A stretch of DNA of 6,293 nucleotides from the NCBI GenBank assembly GCA_023300065.1, contig JALZWJ010000192.1:1-6293 (forward strand), given 5' to 3'. Source of the DNA: Akkermansiaceae bacterium. Lineage in GTDB: Bacteria; Verrucomicrobiota; Verrucomicrobiia; Verrucomicrobiales; Akkermansiaceae. Under the pieces are notes generated by a model that was not told where the DNA came from, searched no databases, and saw nothing but the letters and a program-made list of their open reading frames with translations. The position numbers were made by a program, and so were the translations under genes. This document shows positions 1 through 6,293 of this stretch, piece after piece; position 1 is the stretch's first letter, and every line of letters begins with the position of its first letter.

Positions 1-837
1 ACTTACCTCCTCTTCGGCCTCGCCCTCGTCATCATCTCGCTCGCCTTCAAGGTTGGCGCGGTCCCGATGCATCTCTGGATTCCCGACGTCTACCAAGGCG
101 CGCCGACTCCCACCACCGCTTTCCTATCCATCGCCTCAAAGGCCTCCGGCTTCGTCATCGCGATCCGCGTCTTGGAGCCCTTCCTTGCTGCCGATGGCCT
201 GATCCGCGATCAGATCCTCCTCATCCTCGCCGTCCTCGCCGGTGCGACCATCCTTCTTGGTAACCTCGCCGCGATCCCTCAGACCAACTTCAAGCGCCTC
301 CTTGCTTATTCCTCCATCGCGAATGCCGGATTCATCCTCCTACCCTTCGCCGCGTGGAATGCTGGAAGCGATCTGACTTCGAAGGAAGTCATCGCCTTCT
401 ACCTCGCGATCTACCTCGTCATGACCTTCGCGGCCTTCTTCATCCTCGCCGTGGTTCATCGTAATACCGGATCGGATGAGATCTCCGCCTTCGAGGGACT
501 CGGCGAACGCCATCCTGCCCTCGCCTTCATGACCGCCGTCATCATCGGCGCGCTCGCCGGACTCCCGCTCACCGCCGGATTCTGGGGCAAATTCCTCGCC
601 TTCAAAATGGCAGTCACCGGCGGCCTCTGGGTCCCCGTCGTCCTAGGCTTCATCGGCGTCGCCGCTGGATTCTATTACTACTTCCAAATCATCCGCGCGA
701 TGTATTGGAGGAACTCGCTCGACGACACCCCTTTCAAGATCCGTCCACTTTCATTCTATGTCATCGCGGTCCTCACCGGCTTCGTCGTCATCCTCGGATT
801 CTGGCCACAGCCCGTCTACTGGCTCGTCGGAGCGTAG
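1..837 (+). CDS. nuoN: NADH-quinone oxidoreductase subunit N, C-terminal part (5' end outside window)
   Basis: Antiporter-like membrane subunit of respiratory complex I (NDH-1), which couples NADH:quinone electron transfer to proton translocation across the inner membrane. The reading frame is open from base 1 and ends in TAG at 835-837, giving 278 residues. Compared with the roughly 485 residues of E. coli NuoN, about 200 N-terminal residues lie outside the window. The first in-frame ATG (67) is not the start, because conserved family sequence (FKVGAVP) lies before it. Visible hallmarks, numbered from the first codon here, are FKVGAVPMHLWIPDVYQGAP at 16-35, the SK pair at 46-47, KRLLAYSSIANAGF at 98-111 and GFWGKF at 193-198. 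Lysines 17, 47 and 197 line up with E. coli NuoN K217, K247 and K395, which are implicated in proton transfer. Several hydrophobic helices follow, and the end (GFWPQPV) is typical of the family. NuoN is normally the last gene of the nuo operon, which fits the terminator downstream. The identification is secure. Confidence 0.95.
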   Translation, partial: TYLLFGLALVIISLAFKVGAVPMHLWIPDVYQGAPTPTTAFLSIASKASGFVIAIRVLEPFLAADGLIRDQILLILAVLAGATILLGNLAAIPQTNFKRLLAYSSIANAGFILLPFAAWNAGSDLTSKEVIAFYLAIYLVMTFAAFFILAVVHRNTGSDEISAFEGLGERHPALAFMTAVIIGALAGLPLTAGFWGKFLAFKMAVTGGLWVPVVLGFIGVAAGFYYYFQIIRAMYWRNSLDDTPFKIRPLSFYVIAVLTGFVVILGFWPQPVYWLVGA

Positions 838-1053
838 ACTCTCTCACCCCAAAATTGGGGCGATATCAGGCACACCCAAAGGGTTGACCGGAAAGATCCT
901 GAAAAGATCACTCGCCGGTGCGTAGGCTCCTGATCGACTAAATCCCGGTAAGGATAATTTTCCCTCTGCCCTCCGGGAATCGCTCCCATTCACACAAAAA
1001 AACTCCGACCTTTTCAGATCGGAGTTTTTGAAAATGATCAGGCTTCAGATCCT
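838..1053. other. Convergent intergenic region between nuoN and cysK
   Basis: These 216 bp separate the nuoN stop from the cysK stop. I see no credible coding region. Just after the nuoN stop, CCCCA (847-851) can pair with TGGGG (856-860) around a 4-nt loop, but no T-run follows, so it is not a standard terminator. Further on, TCCCGG (943-948) can pair with CCGGGA (973-978) around a 24-nt loop, again without a T-run. The clear functional element is the terminator at 996-1029. The nuoN 3' untranslated stretch before that terminator is about 160 nt, which is fairly long. Its purpose is not evident from the sequence. Confidence 0.7.
996..1029. terminator. Bidirectional Rho-independent terminator shared by nuoN and the cys operon
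   Basis: A perfect 11-bp inverted repeat has arms AAAAACTCCGA (998-1008) and TCGGAGTTTTT (1019-1029) around a 10-nt loop. The core CTCCGA/TCGGAG stem is flanked by an A7 run (996-1002) on the left and a T5 run (1025-1029) on the right. The + transcript therefore ends in U5 and the - transcript in U7. It lies between convergent genes, 24 nt past the cysK stop and about 160 nt past the nuoN stop. This placement suits termination of both units, with the stronger U-tract serving the cys operon. Confidence 0.9.
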
Positions 1054-2022
1054 TTACTCAGGGAGATCTGCGATGGGCAGGTTGCTCACTTCTTCACGGT
1101 AGGTCTCTGCTAGTGGGGTGCTGAGGTAACGCTCGGTTGAGGAACACCCGACGGTCACGATGCGCTTCCCTTTGAAGTCGGGCCGCGCCGCGACTTTGAG
1201 GGCGGAGGCCACATTCGCGCCGGTTGAGATCCCGGCGGGAATCCCTTCCAATTGAGCCAGTTTCTGAGCCATTTCAAAGGCTTCCTCATTCGTGACGCTC
1301 AAGGCCTCATCGATGATGGCGGTATTCAAATTCCCGGGGATAAACCCTGCGCCGATCCCTTGGATTTTATGCGGACCAGGGGAACCACCACCGATCACGG
1401 AGCTGTTCTCTGGCTCCACTGCAAAGACTTTAAAATCAGGATTCTTCGCCTTCAAAACCTCGCCCACTCCAGTGATCGTTCCGCCCGTGCCGACTCCTGC
1501 CACGATGGCATCGATCTGACCTTCCGTGTCACGCCAGATTTCTTCGGCGGTCGTCTCGCGGTGAACCTGCGGGTTCGCGGGATTATCAAACTGGCTCGGG
1601 CCAAAGGAATTTTCCGTCTCGGCTAGAATCTGTTTCGCTTTCGCAATCGCTCCCCCCATTCCGCGGACCCCAGGAGTCAGCACGATCTGCGCACCGAGGC
1701 TGCGGAGGAGAATACGGCGCTCGATCGACATCGTCTCAGGCATCGTTAAAACACACTGATATCCCTTCGCACGGGCCACGAAGGCGAGCGCGATCCCAGT
1801 GTTCCCAGAAGTGGCCTCCACAATTGTGCCGCCAGGTTTCAGGCTCCCATCGACCTCAGCAGCCTCGATCATGGCCTTCCCAATGCGGTCCTTTACGCTG
1901 AAGAGCGGGTTGAAAAATTCGGCCTTCACGAAGACCTCACAGTCGAGCCCCTCGGTGACCTTGTTCAATCGAATGAGAGGAGTGTTACCGACGGTATCGA
2001 CGATGTTGGAAGCAATGCTCAT
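1054..2022 (-). CDS. cysK: Cysteine synthase A (O-acetylserine sulfhydrylase), PLP-dependent
   Basis: Cytoplasmic enzyme that combines O-acetyl-L-serine with sulfide to give L-cysteine and acetate, the last step of assimilatory sulfate reduction. The product is 322 residues, a normal CysK length. The PLP Schiff-base lysine is K44 in NPLFSVKDRIG. The substrate-binding loop is TSGNTG at 71-76. The glycine-rich PLP phosphate loop is GVGTGGT at 176-182. The IQGIGAGFIP segment (220-229) is typical of CysK rather than CysM. S295 in CSSTERYLST is the expected residue contacting the PLP pyridine nitrogen. The motif usually read TTGPEIW is TTAEEIW here (157-163), a variant I regard as within family range. 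The start ATG (2022-2020) gives an N-terminus (IVDTVGNTPLIRLN) collinear with known enzymes, although no Shine-Dalgarno sequence precedes it. It is the last gene of the operon, 25 bp after cysH, so it can capture the sulfide made by CysJI. A specialised O-phosphoserine or thiosulfate preference cannot be excluded by reading. Confidence 0.95.
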   Translation of the reverse strand: MSIASNIVDTVGNTPLIRLNKVTEGLDCEVFVKAEFFNPLFSVKDRIGKAMIEAAEVDGSLKPGGTIVEATSGNTGIALAFVARAKGYQCVLTMPETMSIERRILLRSLGAQIVLTPGVRGMGGAIAKAKQILAETENSFGPSQFDNPANPQVHRETTAEEIWRDTEGQIDAIVAGVGTGGTITGVGEVLKAKNPDFKVFAVEPENSSVIGGGSPGPHKIQGIGAGFIPGNLNTAIIDEALSVTNEEAFEMAQKLAQLEGIPAGISTGANVASALKVAARPDFKGKRIVTVGCSSTERYLSTPLAETYREEVSNLPIADLPE

Positions 2023-2047
2023 GAGTTTTACGTTTTAAGTTAGGTGG

Positions 2048-2758
2048 TTAAATCTGGAAGTCATTTTGGCCAGAGTCTTCGTGGAGTCCACACTCATATT
2101 TTTGACCATTGAAACGGGTGCCTTCAGCCCCCTCACCAGCGACTGGTTTCCGAGTGGAATGCCAATCACCCATCGTGACATACCCCTCTTTTTTAAGCGG
2201 GTGGGGGGGGAGTTTCTCATCACAGAAGCAGGCCGAGACCTGAGCCTCCCCCCAATCAAGAATGGGATAAACCTTCACGGTGCTCCCCTGCTGTTCTGCC
2301 AAAGGTCGCTCGGCCCGCGTCGCCGATTGGCTCCGCCGCAATCCACTGAGCCAGATGTCTCCGCCGACCTCTTGCAAGGCCCGGTTCATCGGCTCGACCT
2401 TATTGATCTTAGCGTATTTCTGAGGGTCACTCTCCCAGAGTTTCCCAAAAATCGTGTCCTGATGCGCCGCCGTCATCTTCGGCACGTAGTGGCGCAGATC
2501 GATCTCAAATTTCTCCTTCAGCTCCTCAATATACCGATAGGTTTCGGAAAAAAGATACCCAGTATCGACAAACACAACGGGGATCTTTGGCGCATGCTTT
2601 GCAATCAGATGCAGCATGACAGCCGCTTGCAAACCGAAACTAGAACTCGCGACCACGCGGTCGCCAAAGGTCTGGTAGAGCCATGCGATCCGCTCGCCCG
2701 CCTTCTGACTTTCTAGCACCTCGGCAATCTCGCTAGCCTCTGAAATGAGCGTCGCCAT
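2048..2758 (-). CDS. cysH: Phosphoadenylyl-sulfate (PAPS) reductase, thioredoxin-dependent
   Basis: Cytoplasmic enzyme reducing 3'-phosphoadenylyl sulfate to sulfite and PAP using thioredoxin. The product is 236 residues, close to E. coli CysH (about 244). The PP-loop-like nucleotide site is SSSFGLQAA (38-46). VFVDTGYLFSETYR (62-75), FGKLWE (104-109), INKVEPMNRAL (118-128) and GLRRSQSATRA (139-149) follow in family order, then STRK (201-204). The catalytic cysteine is C223 in the C-terminal ECGLHE (222-227). The CC and CxxC cysteine pairs that hold the [4Fe-4S] cluster in APS reductases are absent. The only other cysteines are C177 and C179, in a CFC motif. This favours PAPS over APS as substrate and implies an APS kinase elsewhere in the genome. 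After ECGLHE the protein carries a short extra tail (DSGQNDFQI). The gene starts 4 bp after the cysI stop, so translational coupling is likely. Only a weak GGA, 9 nt upstream, could act as a ribosome site. Confidence 0.93.
   Translation of the reverse strand: MATLISEASEIAEVLESQKAGERIAWLYQTFGDRVVASSSFGLQAAVMLHLIAKHAPKIPVVFVDTGYLFSETYRYIEELKEKFEIDLRHYVPKMTAAHQDTIFGKLWESDPQKYAKINKVEPMNRALQEVGGDIWLSGLRRSQSATRAERPLAEQQGSTVKVYPILDWGEAQVSACFCDEKLPPHPLKKEGYVTMGDWHSTRKPVAGEGAEGTRFNGQKYECGLHEDSGQNDFQI
2189..2210 (-). repeat. Homopolymer pair (C8 then A6) inside cysH
   Basis: Read on the coding strand, a run of eight C (2210-2203) is followed after eight bases by a run of six A (2194-2189). They encode parts of LPPHP and LKKEG (residues 183-192 of CysH). 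The reading frame is intact here and the flanking protein matches the family, so this is not a broken gene. Such runs are places where replication slippage or sequencing error can change the frame. No functional role is shown by the sequence. Confidence 0.6.
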
Positions 2759-2762
2759 GATT

Positions 2763-4472
2763 TTAAGTCCGCGTGGCTCCCGCCTTTAGGTTCGCGTGAA
2801 AATCGAGCCCTTGAATCGTGGCCGCGACGTATCCGGCACGAATCACGAAATCGCCAAACTTCTCCCCTTCCTCCCGCGACTTTGCGTAGTCACGAATGAT
2901 GGGCGTGAGGATGGTCAGGATCTCCTCCCGTGTCACCGCCTCACGGTAGAGTTTATTGAGACGATCACCGGCGTGGCCTCCACCGAGGTAGAGATTATAT
3001 TTCCCGGGAGAACGGCCCACGAAGGCAATCTCTGAGAGGAACGGACGACCGCAGCCGTTCGGGCAACCGGTCATACGGATCGTGATTGCATCATGACGCA
3101 GTCCACAGTCCTCAAGGACGTTTTCCAAATCAGTCACCACGCCAGGCAAGGCGCGCTCAGCTTCCGCGAGGGCGAGGCCACAGGTGGGAAGCGAAACACA
3201 GGCGATGGAGTTCAGACGTAGAGCGGATTGCTCATGCGATTTCAGGAGTCCGTATTCCTCAAGGAGTGCCTCAACCTCCGGGCGCTTCGCGGCGGAGACC
3301 TTGGCAATGATGAGGTTCTGGTTTCCGGTTAGCCGGAAGTCGCCTTCATGGATTTCTGCAATCTTACGGAGGCCGGTGCGGGCCCGGTCACGGACCCGGC
3401 CACCTTCGATAAAGAGGTTCAGGTGGAAGTCACCTTCATGATCTTCAACCCAGCCAAAGCGGTCGCCATTGTGTTCAAACTTGAACTCGCGAGCTGGCTC
3501 TAAATCATAGCCGAGGTATTCGTTGAGCCTTTCGAGAAACCACTCAGCGGAGCGGTCATCGATCGTGTATTTCAACCGAGCGTGCTTCCGGTTCGTGCGG
3601 TCCCCAAAGTCACGTTGCACGAGGAGGACTTTTTCCGAAACATCCACCACCTGCTCAGGGGTGCAGAAGCCGATGATATCGGCAAGCCGTGGGTAGGTCT
3701 CAGGCGCACCATGGGTCATTCCCATACCGCCGCCGACCGCGACATTGTAGCCGACGACTTTCGAGTTCTCCACGATTGCTACGAAGGAGAGATCGTTCGC
3801 ATGAATATCGACATCGTTTGAGGGAGGCACCGCCACTGCAATTTTGAACTTACGCGGGAGGTAGGTTTTGCCATAAATCGGCTCTACTTCTTCGGCGGTC
3901 GATTCCACCTTATCACCATCGAGCCAAATCTCATGATACGCCTTTGTGGCAGGTGTGAGGTGGTCGCTAATTTCTTGGGAAATTTTCAGAATCTCCGCGT
4001 GGGCTTCGCTCAAGAACGGGTTGGGATTGCACATCACATTCCGGTTTACATCACCACAGGCCGCGATGGTGTCCATGGCAGCGGCGTTGATTTCTTGGAT
4101 CGTTTTCTTGAGCTGAGTCTTGATCACGCCGTGGAGCTGGAAGGCTTGGCGGGTCGTGAGCTTGATCGTTCCGTTCGCGTAGTCATCGGCCAGATTATCC
4201 ATCTTGATCCACTGGGCAGGCGTGGCGACACCGCCGGGGACGCGGACGCGGATTAGGAAACTGAAGGCCTTTTCCAATTTATTTTTCCGGCGCCCTGCGC
4301 GGATGTCGCGGTCGTCTTGGAGGTAGCATCCATGAAATTTCAGGAGCTGCTGTTCATCCTCGGTGAGACCACCGGTTGAGGTGTCAGCAAGTCCCTCCGC
4401 GAGCGTGCCGCGCAGGTAGTTACTCTCGATCTTCATAGACTCGTTGTGGGCGAGTTTTTTTTCTTCACTCAT
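2763..4472 (-). CDS. cysI: Sulfite reductase (NADPH) hemoprotein, beta subunit
   Basis: Catalytic subunit of assimilatory sulfite reductase, reducing sulfite to sulfide in the cytoplasm with six electrons received from CysJ. The product is 569 residues, almost the same as E. coli CysI (570), and is collinear throughout. The four cysteines that bind the [4Fe-4S] cluster, and through one of them siroheme, are C425 and C431 ([11 protein letters not shown]) and C470 and C474 (TGCPNGCGR). The basic residues around the sulfite/siroheme site are present: R75 (LIRVRVPGG), R144 (VNRNVMC), and K208 and K210 (LPRKFK), corresponding to E. coli R83, R153, K215 and K217. The N-terminus holds [15 protein letters not shown] and [10 protein letters not shown], which resemble the NADPH-linked enzyme, and the adjacent cysJ supports that assignment over a ferredoxin-type reductase. 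The start ATG (4472-4470) gives an N-terminus about seven residues shorter than E. coli. It lies 20 bp after the cysJ stop, and no Shine-Dalgarno sequence is visible in that gap. Confidence 0.96.
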   Translation of the reverse strand: MSEEKKLAHNESMKIESNYLRGTLAEGLADTSTGGLTEDEQQLLKFHGCYLQDDRDIRAGRRKNKLEKAFSFLIRVRVPGGVATPAQWIKMDNLADDYANGTIKLTTRQAFQLHGVIKTQLKKTIQEINAAAMDTIAACGDVNRNVMCNPNPFLSEAHAEILKISQEISDHLTPATKAYHEIWLDGDKVESTAEEVEPIYGKTYLPRKFKIAVAVPPSNDVDIHANDLSFVAIVENSKVVGYNVAVGGGMGMTHGAPETYPRLADIIGFCTPEQVVDVSEKVLLVQRDFGDRTNRKHARLKYTIDDRSAEWFLERLNEYLGYDLEPAREFKFEHNGDRFGWVEDHEGDFHLNLFIEGGRVRDRARTGLRKIAEIHEGDFRLTGNQNLIIAKVSAAKRPEVEALLEEYGLLKSHEQSALRLNSIACVSLPTCGLALAEAERALPGVVTDLENVLEDCGLRHDAITIRMTGCPNGCGRPFLSEIAFVGRSPGKYNLYLGGGHAGDRLNKLYREAVTREEILTILTPIIRDYAKSREEGEKFGDFVIRAGYVAATIQGLDFHANLKAGATRT

Positions 4473-4492
4473 GGCAAAATAGGGTGGGGATT

Positions 4493-6250
4493 TTAGTAAA
4501 CATCGCGCTGGTAGCGCTTGTCCTTTTTTAATTGGTCGACGTAGGCGGTAGCTTCTTCTTCAGAACGGCTCCCGTGCTCCATCACGACTTCGATCAGAAC
4601 TTGGTGAACATCCTTGGCCATGCGCTCGGCATCACCACAGACGTAGAAGGCCGCGCCTTTTTCTAACCAGGCGAAAAGCTCGGCCGAGTTCTGGCGCATG
4701 ATGTCTTGCACGTAGACTTTTTCCGGCTGGTCACGGGAGAAAGCGACATCGAGACGAGTCAGGCTTTTCTCCTTGAGGTGGTCTTGCCACTCCAGCTGGT
4801 AGAGGAAGTCAAAGTTGTATTTTTGGTCGCCAAAGAAGAGCCAGCTCTCACCCGTCGCGCCGCGCTCTGCCCGCTCCTCGACGAAGGCACGGAAGGGCGC
4901 AATCCCTGTCCCCGGTCCGACCATGATGATGGGCGTGGCATCATCTTCAGGAAGTCGGAAATTCTTGTTACGGTGGACATAGACCAGCGACTTTGAGCCG
5001 ATGGGTGCTTGATCAGCGAGGCAGGTGGAAGCGACTCCTTTGCGCGCTTTCCCATGCCCCTCATATCGCACAGCGGCGACGGTGAGGTGCACCTCACCGG
5101 GGTGGGCTTTGGGGCTGGAGGCGATAGAGTAAAGACGCGGCGGCAGCTTCCGCAAGATGCTCACAAATTGCTGTGCGGTCAGTTCCGTAATCGGGAACTC
5201 TTGGAGAAGATCAATGATTTGACGGCCCCAGATCCAGTCGCGGAACTCCGCTTTTGATTCGTCGGAAAGGAGCTTTGCCAAGTCCGCATTATCGGCGAGA
5301 GCGAGATACTTACGAGCGATCGCACGGGAGACGGCGGTGATGTCTAACTGATCGCGGAGAGCAGTGGCGAGCGGGAATTTCTCGCCCCCTTTAATCTCAA
5401 CTTCTTCGCTTTCGGAAAAGCCGGTGGCCTTGAGAAGGTCCGCGACGACATCGTCGGCATTTACGGGAACGACCGCTAGGGCATCGCCCGCTTCATATTC
5501 TAGGCCGGAGCCCTCGAGCGAGAATTCCACGTGGATCGTCTCCTTCGCAGTTCCGGCGCCATTCAAGAGAACGTTGTCCAGCACCTCGGCGGGGAAAGGG
5601 TTCTTTTTACTGTATTCGATGGCGGGCCCAGCGGCCACGGCGGCGAAGTCAGGCACCATGACACCGCCCTGCCCCGCTTGTGAGAGGACGCGGTCCAGCC
5701 ATGCGGAAAAAGAGTCCTCAAAATCGACATCGCAGTCTGCCCGCTCGGTAAAGCGCTCGGACCCCAGAAGCTCCAGACGGGAGTCAAAGACTTTCCCGAT
5801 TTCACAATATTGCTCGTAGGAACTATCGCCGAGAGCGCAGACTGAGAAACGGGTGCCTTTAAGATCCGGAGTTTCTTTAAGGAAGGCATTGTAAAAGCCC
5901 TCCACCGTTTCCGGGGCCTCACCATCCCCCCAAGTGCTGACGATGATCACCATCTGTGTGAACTCAGCGAGATCGCTCGGTTTGAGGTCTGCGAGGTTTT
6001 TCATGGAGGCCTTGAGGCCCTTCTTCTTGGCAGCCTTCACCGTTTTGTCTGCAAGGGCCTCGCAATTCCCAGACTCCGTCCCAAAAAGGACGGTCAAGGG
6101 CGTGGCAGCAGCCGTGGCCGTGCCAGCCTGTGGGGAAAGTCCAGCAAGGAAGCCGCTCAGCCAGCTCGATTGTTCAGGGGTGAAGCTAGCAACTAGCGAG
6201 GAAAGTGTCGCGCTTTGCTCGGGCGTAAATGGGGCGTGAGGAGGGATCAT
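4493..6250 (-). CDS. cysJ: Sulfite reductase (NADPH) flavoprotein, alpha subunit
   Basis: Diflavin reductase passing electrons from NADPH through FAD and FMN to CysI. The product is 585 residues (E. coli CysJ about 599). Domain order: a helical N-terminal segment with a 15-residue tandem repeat (8-37); an Ala/Thr linker; a flavodoxin-like FMN domain (about 52-190) with FGTESGN (56-62), STWGDGE (105-111) and [10 protein letters not shown] (140-149); a linker; an FAD domain with RLYSIAS (372-378) and GVAS (405-408); and an NADPH domain with [12 protein letters not shown] (445-456) and [13 protein letters not shown] (536-548). The C-terminus RYQRDVY is essentially that of E. coli CysJ, with its stacking aromatic as the last residue. 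The ATG at 6250-6248 is chosen because [12 protein letters not shown] aligns with the E. coli N-terminus and an AAGG site lies 8 nt upstream. The frame does stay open upstream to the window edge, but without another ATG. This is the first gene of the visible operon. Confidence 0.96.
   Translation of the reverse strand: MIPPHAPFTPEQSATLSSLVASFTPEQSSWLSGFLAGLSPQAGTATAAATPLTVLFGTESGNCEALADKTVKAAKKKGLKASMKNLADLKPSDLAEFTQMVIIVSTWGDGEAPETVEGFYNAFLKETPDLKGTRFSVCALGDSSYEQYCEIGKVFDSRLELLGSERFTERADCDVDFEDSFSAWLDRVLSQAGQGGVMVPDFAAVAAGPAIEYSKKNPFPAEVLDNVLLNGAGTAKETIHVEFSLEGSGLEYEAGDALAVVPVNADDVVADLLKATGFSESEEVEIKGGEKFPLATALRDQLDITAVSRAIARKYLALADNADLAKLLSDESKAEFRDWIWGRQIIDLLQEFPITELTAQQFVSILRKLPPRLYSIASSPKAHPGEVHLTVAAVRYEGHGKARKGVASTCLADQAPIGSKSLVYVHRNKNFRLPEDDATPIIMVGPGTGIAPFRAFVEERAERGATGESWLFFGDQKYNFDFLYQLEWQDHLKEKSLTRLDVAFSRDQPEKVYVQDIMRQNSAELFAWLEKGAAFYVCGDAERMAKDVHQVLIEVVMEHGSRSEEEATAYVDQLKKDKRYQRDVY
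6140..6229 (-). repeat. 15-residue tandem repeat at the CysJ N-terminus
   Basis: CysJ residues 8-22 ([15 protein letters not shown]) and 23-37 ([15 protein letters not shown]) are adjacent copies sharing 9 of 15 residues. The FTPEQS codons differ at five of six positions between the copies, so the similarity is kept at protein level and is not a recent DNA duplication. From memory, E. coli CysJ has the same 15-residue period (LNPEQLARLQ..., LTPTQLAWVS...), so this appears to be an ancestral feature of the family. It probably forms two short helices. The CysJ N-terminal segment is known to matter for oligomerisation and for docking with CysI. Confidence 0.75.
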
Positions 6251-6293
6251 CGTCTTAACCTTATAAAGTTGATCATCTTTGTCAGATTCTCTA
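6247..6293 (-). CDS. Possible 3' end of an upstream gene overlapping the cysJ start (ATGA), or a short upstream ORF
   Basis: Reading from the right edge on the - strand, one frame is open from base 6293 to a TGA at 6249-6247. It encodes [14 protein letters not shown] before the stop. The stop shares ATGA with the cysJ start codon, a junction typical of translationally coupled genes. An internal ATG (6276-6274) would alternatively give a nine-residue [13 protein letters not shown] do not recognise the product. With only 15 codons visible I cannot tell the tail of a real upstream gene from chance: the cysJ frame is also open over this stretch, and the third frame is closed. Confidence 0.3.
   Translation of the reverse strand, partial: ENLTKMINFIRLRR
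6259..6264 (-). promoter_or_regulatory. Probable ribosome binding site of cysJ (ATAAGG)
   Basis: The - strand reads ATAAGG at 6264-6259, leaving 8 nt before the cysJ ATG at 6250. The AAGG core matches part of the anti-Shine-Dalgarno complement at a normal distance. It is the best ribosome-site match in the operon and supports the chosen start. It lies inside an imperfect 14-bp palindrome (6257-6270). Confidence 0.5.

Noticed and set aside
705..887. A 60-codon + strand ORF overlapping the end of nuoN and extending past its stop
   Set aside because: It is out of frame with nuoN over most of its length, has no ribosome site and reads as low-quality sequence. nuoN ends normally at 837.
1033..1104. 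A short + strand ORF just after the terminator
   Set aside because: It is only about 23 codons, lies directly behind a strong terminator and is antisense to the cysK 3' end.
1252..1626. A 124-codon + strand open frame antisense to cysK
   Set aside because: It lies wholly opposite conserved CysK sequence and shows no family resemblance.
2035..2259. A 74-codon - strand frame that shares the C8/A6 region and ends beyond cysH, considered as a programmed-frameshift extension
   Set aside because: No canonical slippery heptamer lies in the right phase, and the normal frame already encodes the conserved CysH C-terminus with its catalytic cysteine.
2066..2716. A 216-codon + strand open frame antisense to cysH
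   Set aside because: It lies entirely opposite cysH, whose motifs and catalytic cysteine are unmistakable. The antisense protein has no recognisable domain.
5364..5819. A 151-codon + strand open frame antisense to cysJ
   Set aside because: Ser/Arg/Pro-rich composition typical of an antisense shadow, opposite conserved FMN and FAD domain sequence.
6262..6286. A sigma-70-like promoter before cysJ (CTGACA with TATAAG)
   Set aside because: The spacing between the two boxes is only about 14 bp, and the -10-like box overlaps the ribosome binding site, so it would leave almost no leader.

Overview
The window looks like ordinary chromosomal DNA from a Gram-negative-type bacterium with moderately GC-rich coding sequence. 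It holds the 3' end of a respiratory complex I gene on the + strand. Facing it on the - strand is a compact operon for assimilatory sulfate reduction and cysteine synthesis. The overall style of the proteins (the complex I NuoN, the short APFTPEQ-type CysJ N-terminus) and the weak Shine-Dalgarno signals suggest Verrucomicrobiota or a related PVC-group lineage. That is a tentative inference from reading, not from a search.

Layout. Positions 1-837 (+) are the last 278 codons of nuoN (NADH-quinone oxidoreductase subunit N), open at the left edge. Positions 838-1053 are a 216-bp convergent intergenic region with a strong bidirectional intrinsic terminator at 996-1029. From 6250 down to 1054 (-) lie four closely packed genes in the order cysJ, cysI, cysH, cysK, separated by gaps of 20, 4 and 25 bp. 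At the right edge the cysJ start overlaps, in an ATGA arrangement, the stop of another reading frame that stays open to the window edge. That frame may be the tail of an upstream gene or only a short chance ORF.

How the genes work together. CysH reduces PAPS to sulfite with thioredoxin. CysJ carries NADPH electrons through FAD and FMN to CysI, whose [4Fe-4S]-siroheme centre reduces sulfite to sulfide in six electron steps. CysK traps the sulfide on O-acetylserine to make cysteine. The genes for sulfate uptake, sulfate activation (cysD/N/C), siroheme synthesis (cysG) and O-acetylserine synthesis (cysE) are not in the window. NuoN belongs to a separate process, proton-pumping NADH oxidation, and is only a convergent neighbour.

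All four cys genes appear intact, with their key cofactor and catalytic residues present. I found no mobile element, RNA gene, CRISPR array or evidence of a new system. The points most worth checking are small: the ATGA junction upstream of cysJ, a 15-residue tandem repeat at the CysJ N-terminus, a C8/A6 homopolymer pair inside cysH, a CxC motif in CysH, and the lack of Shine-Dalgarno sequences at the internal operon starts.
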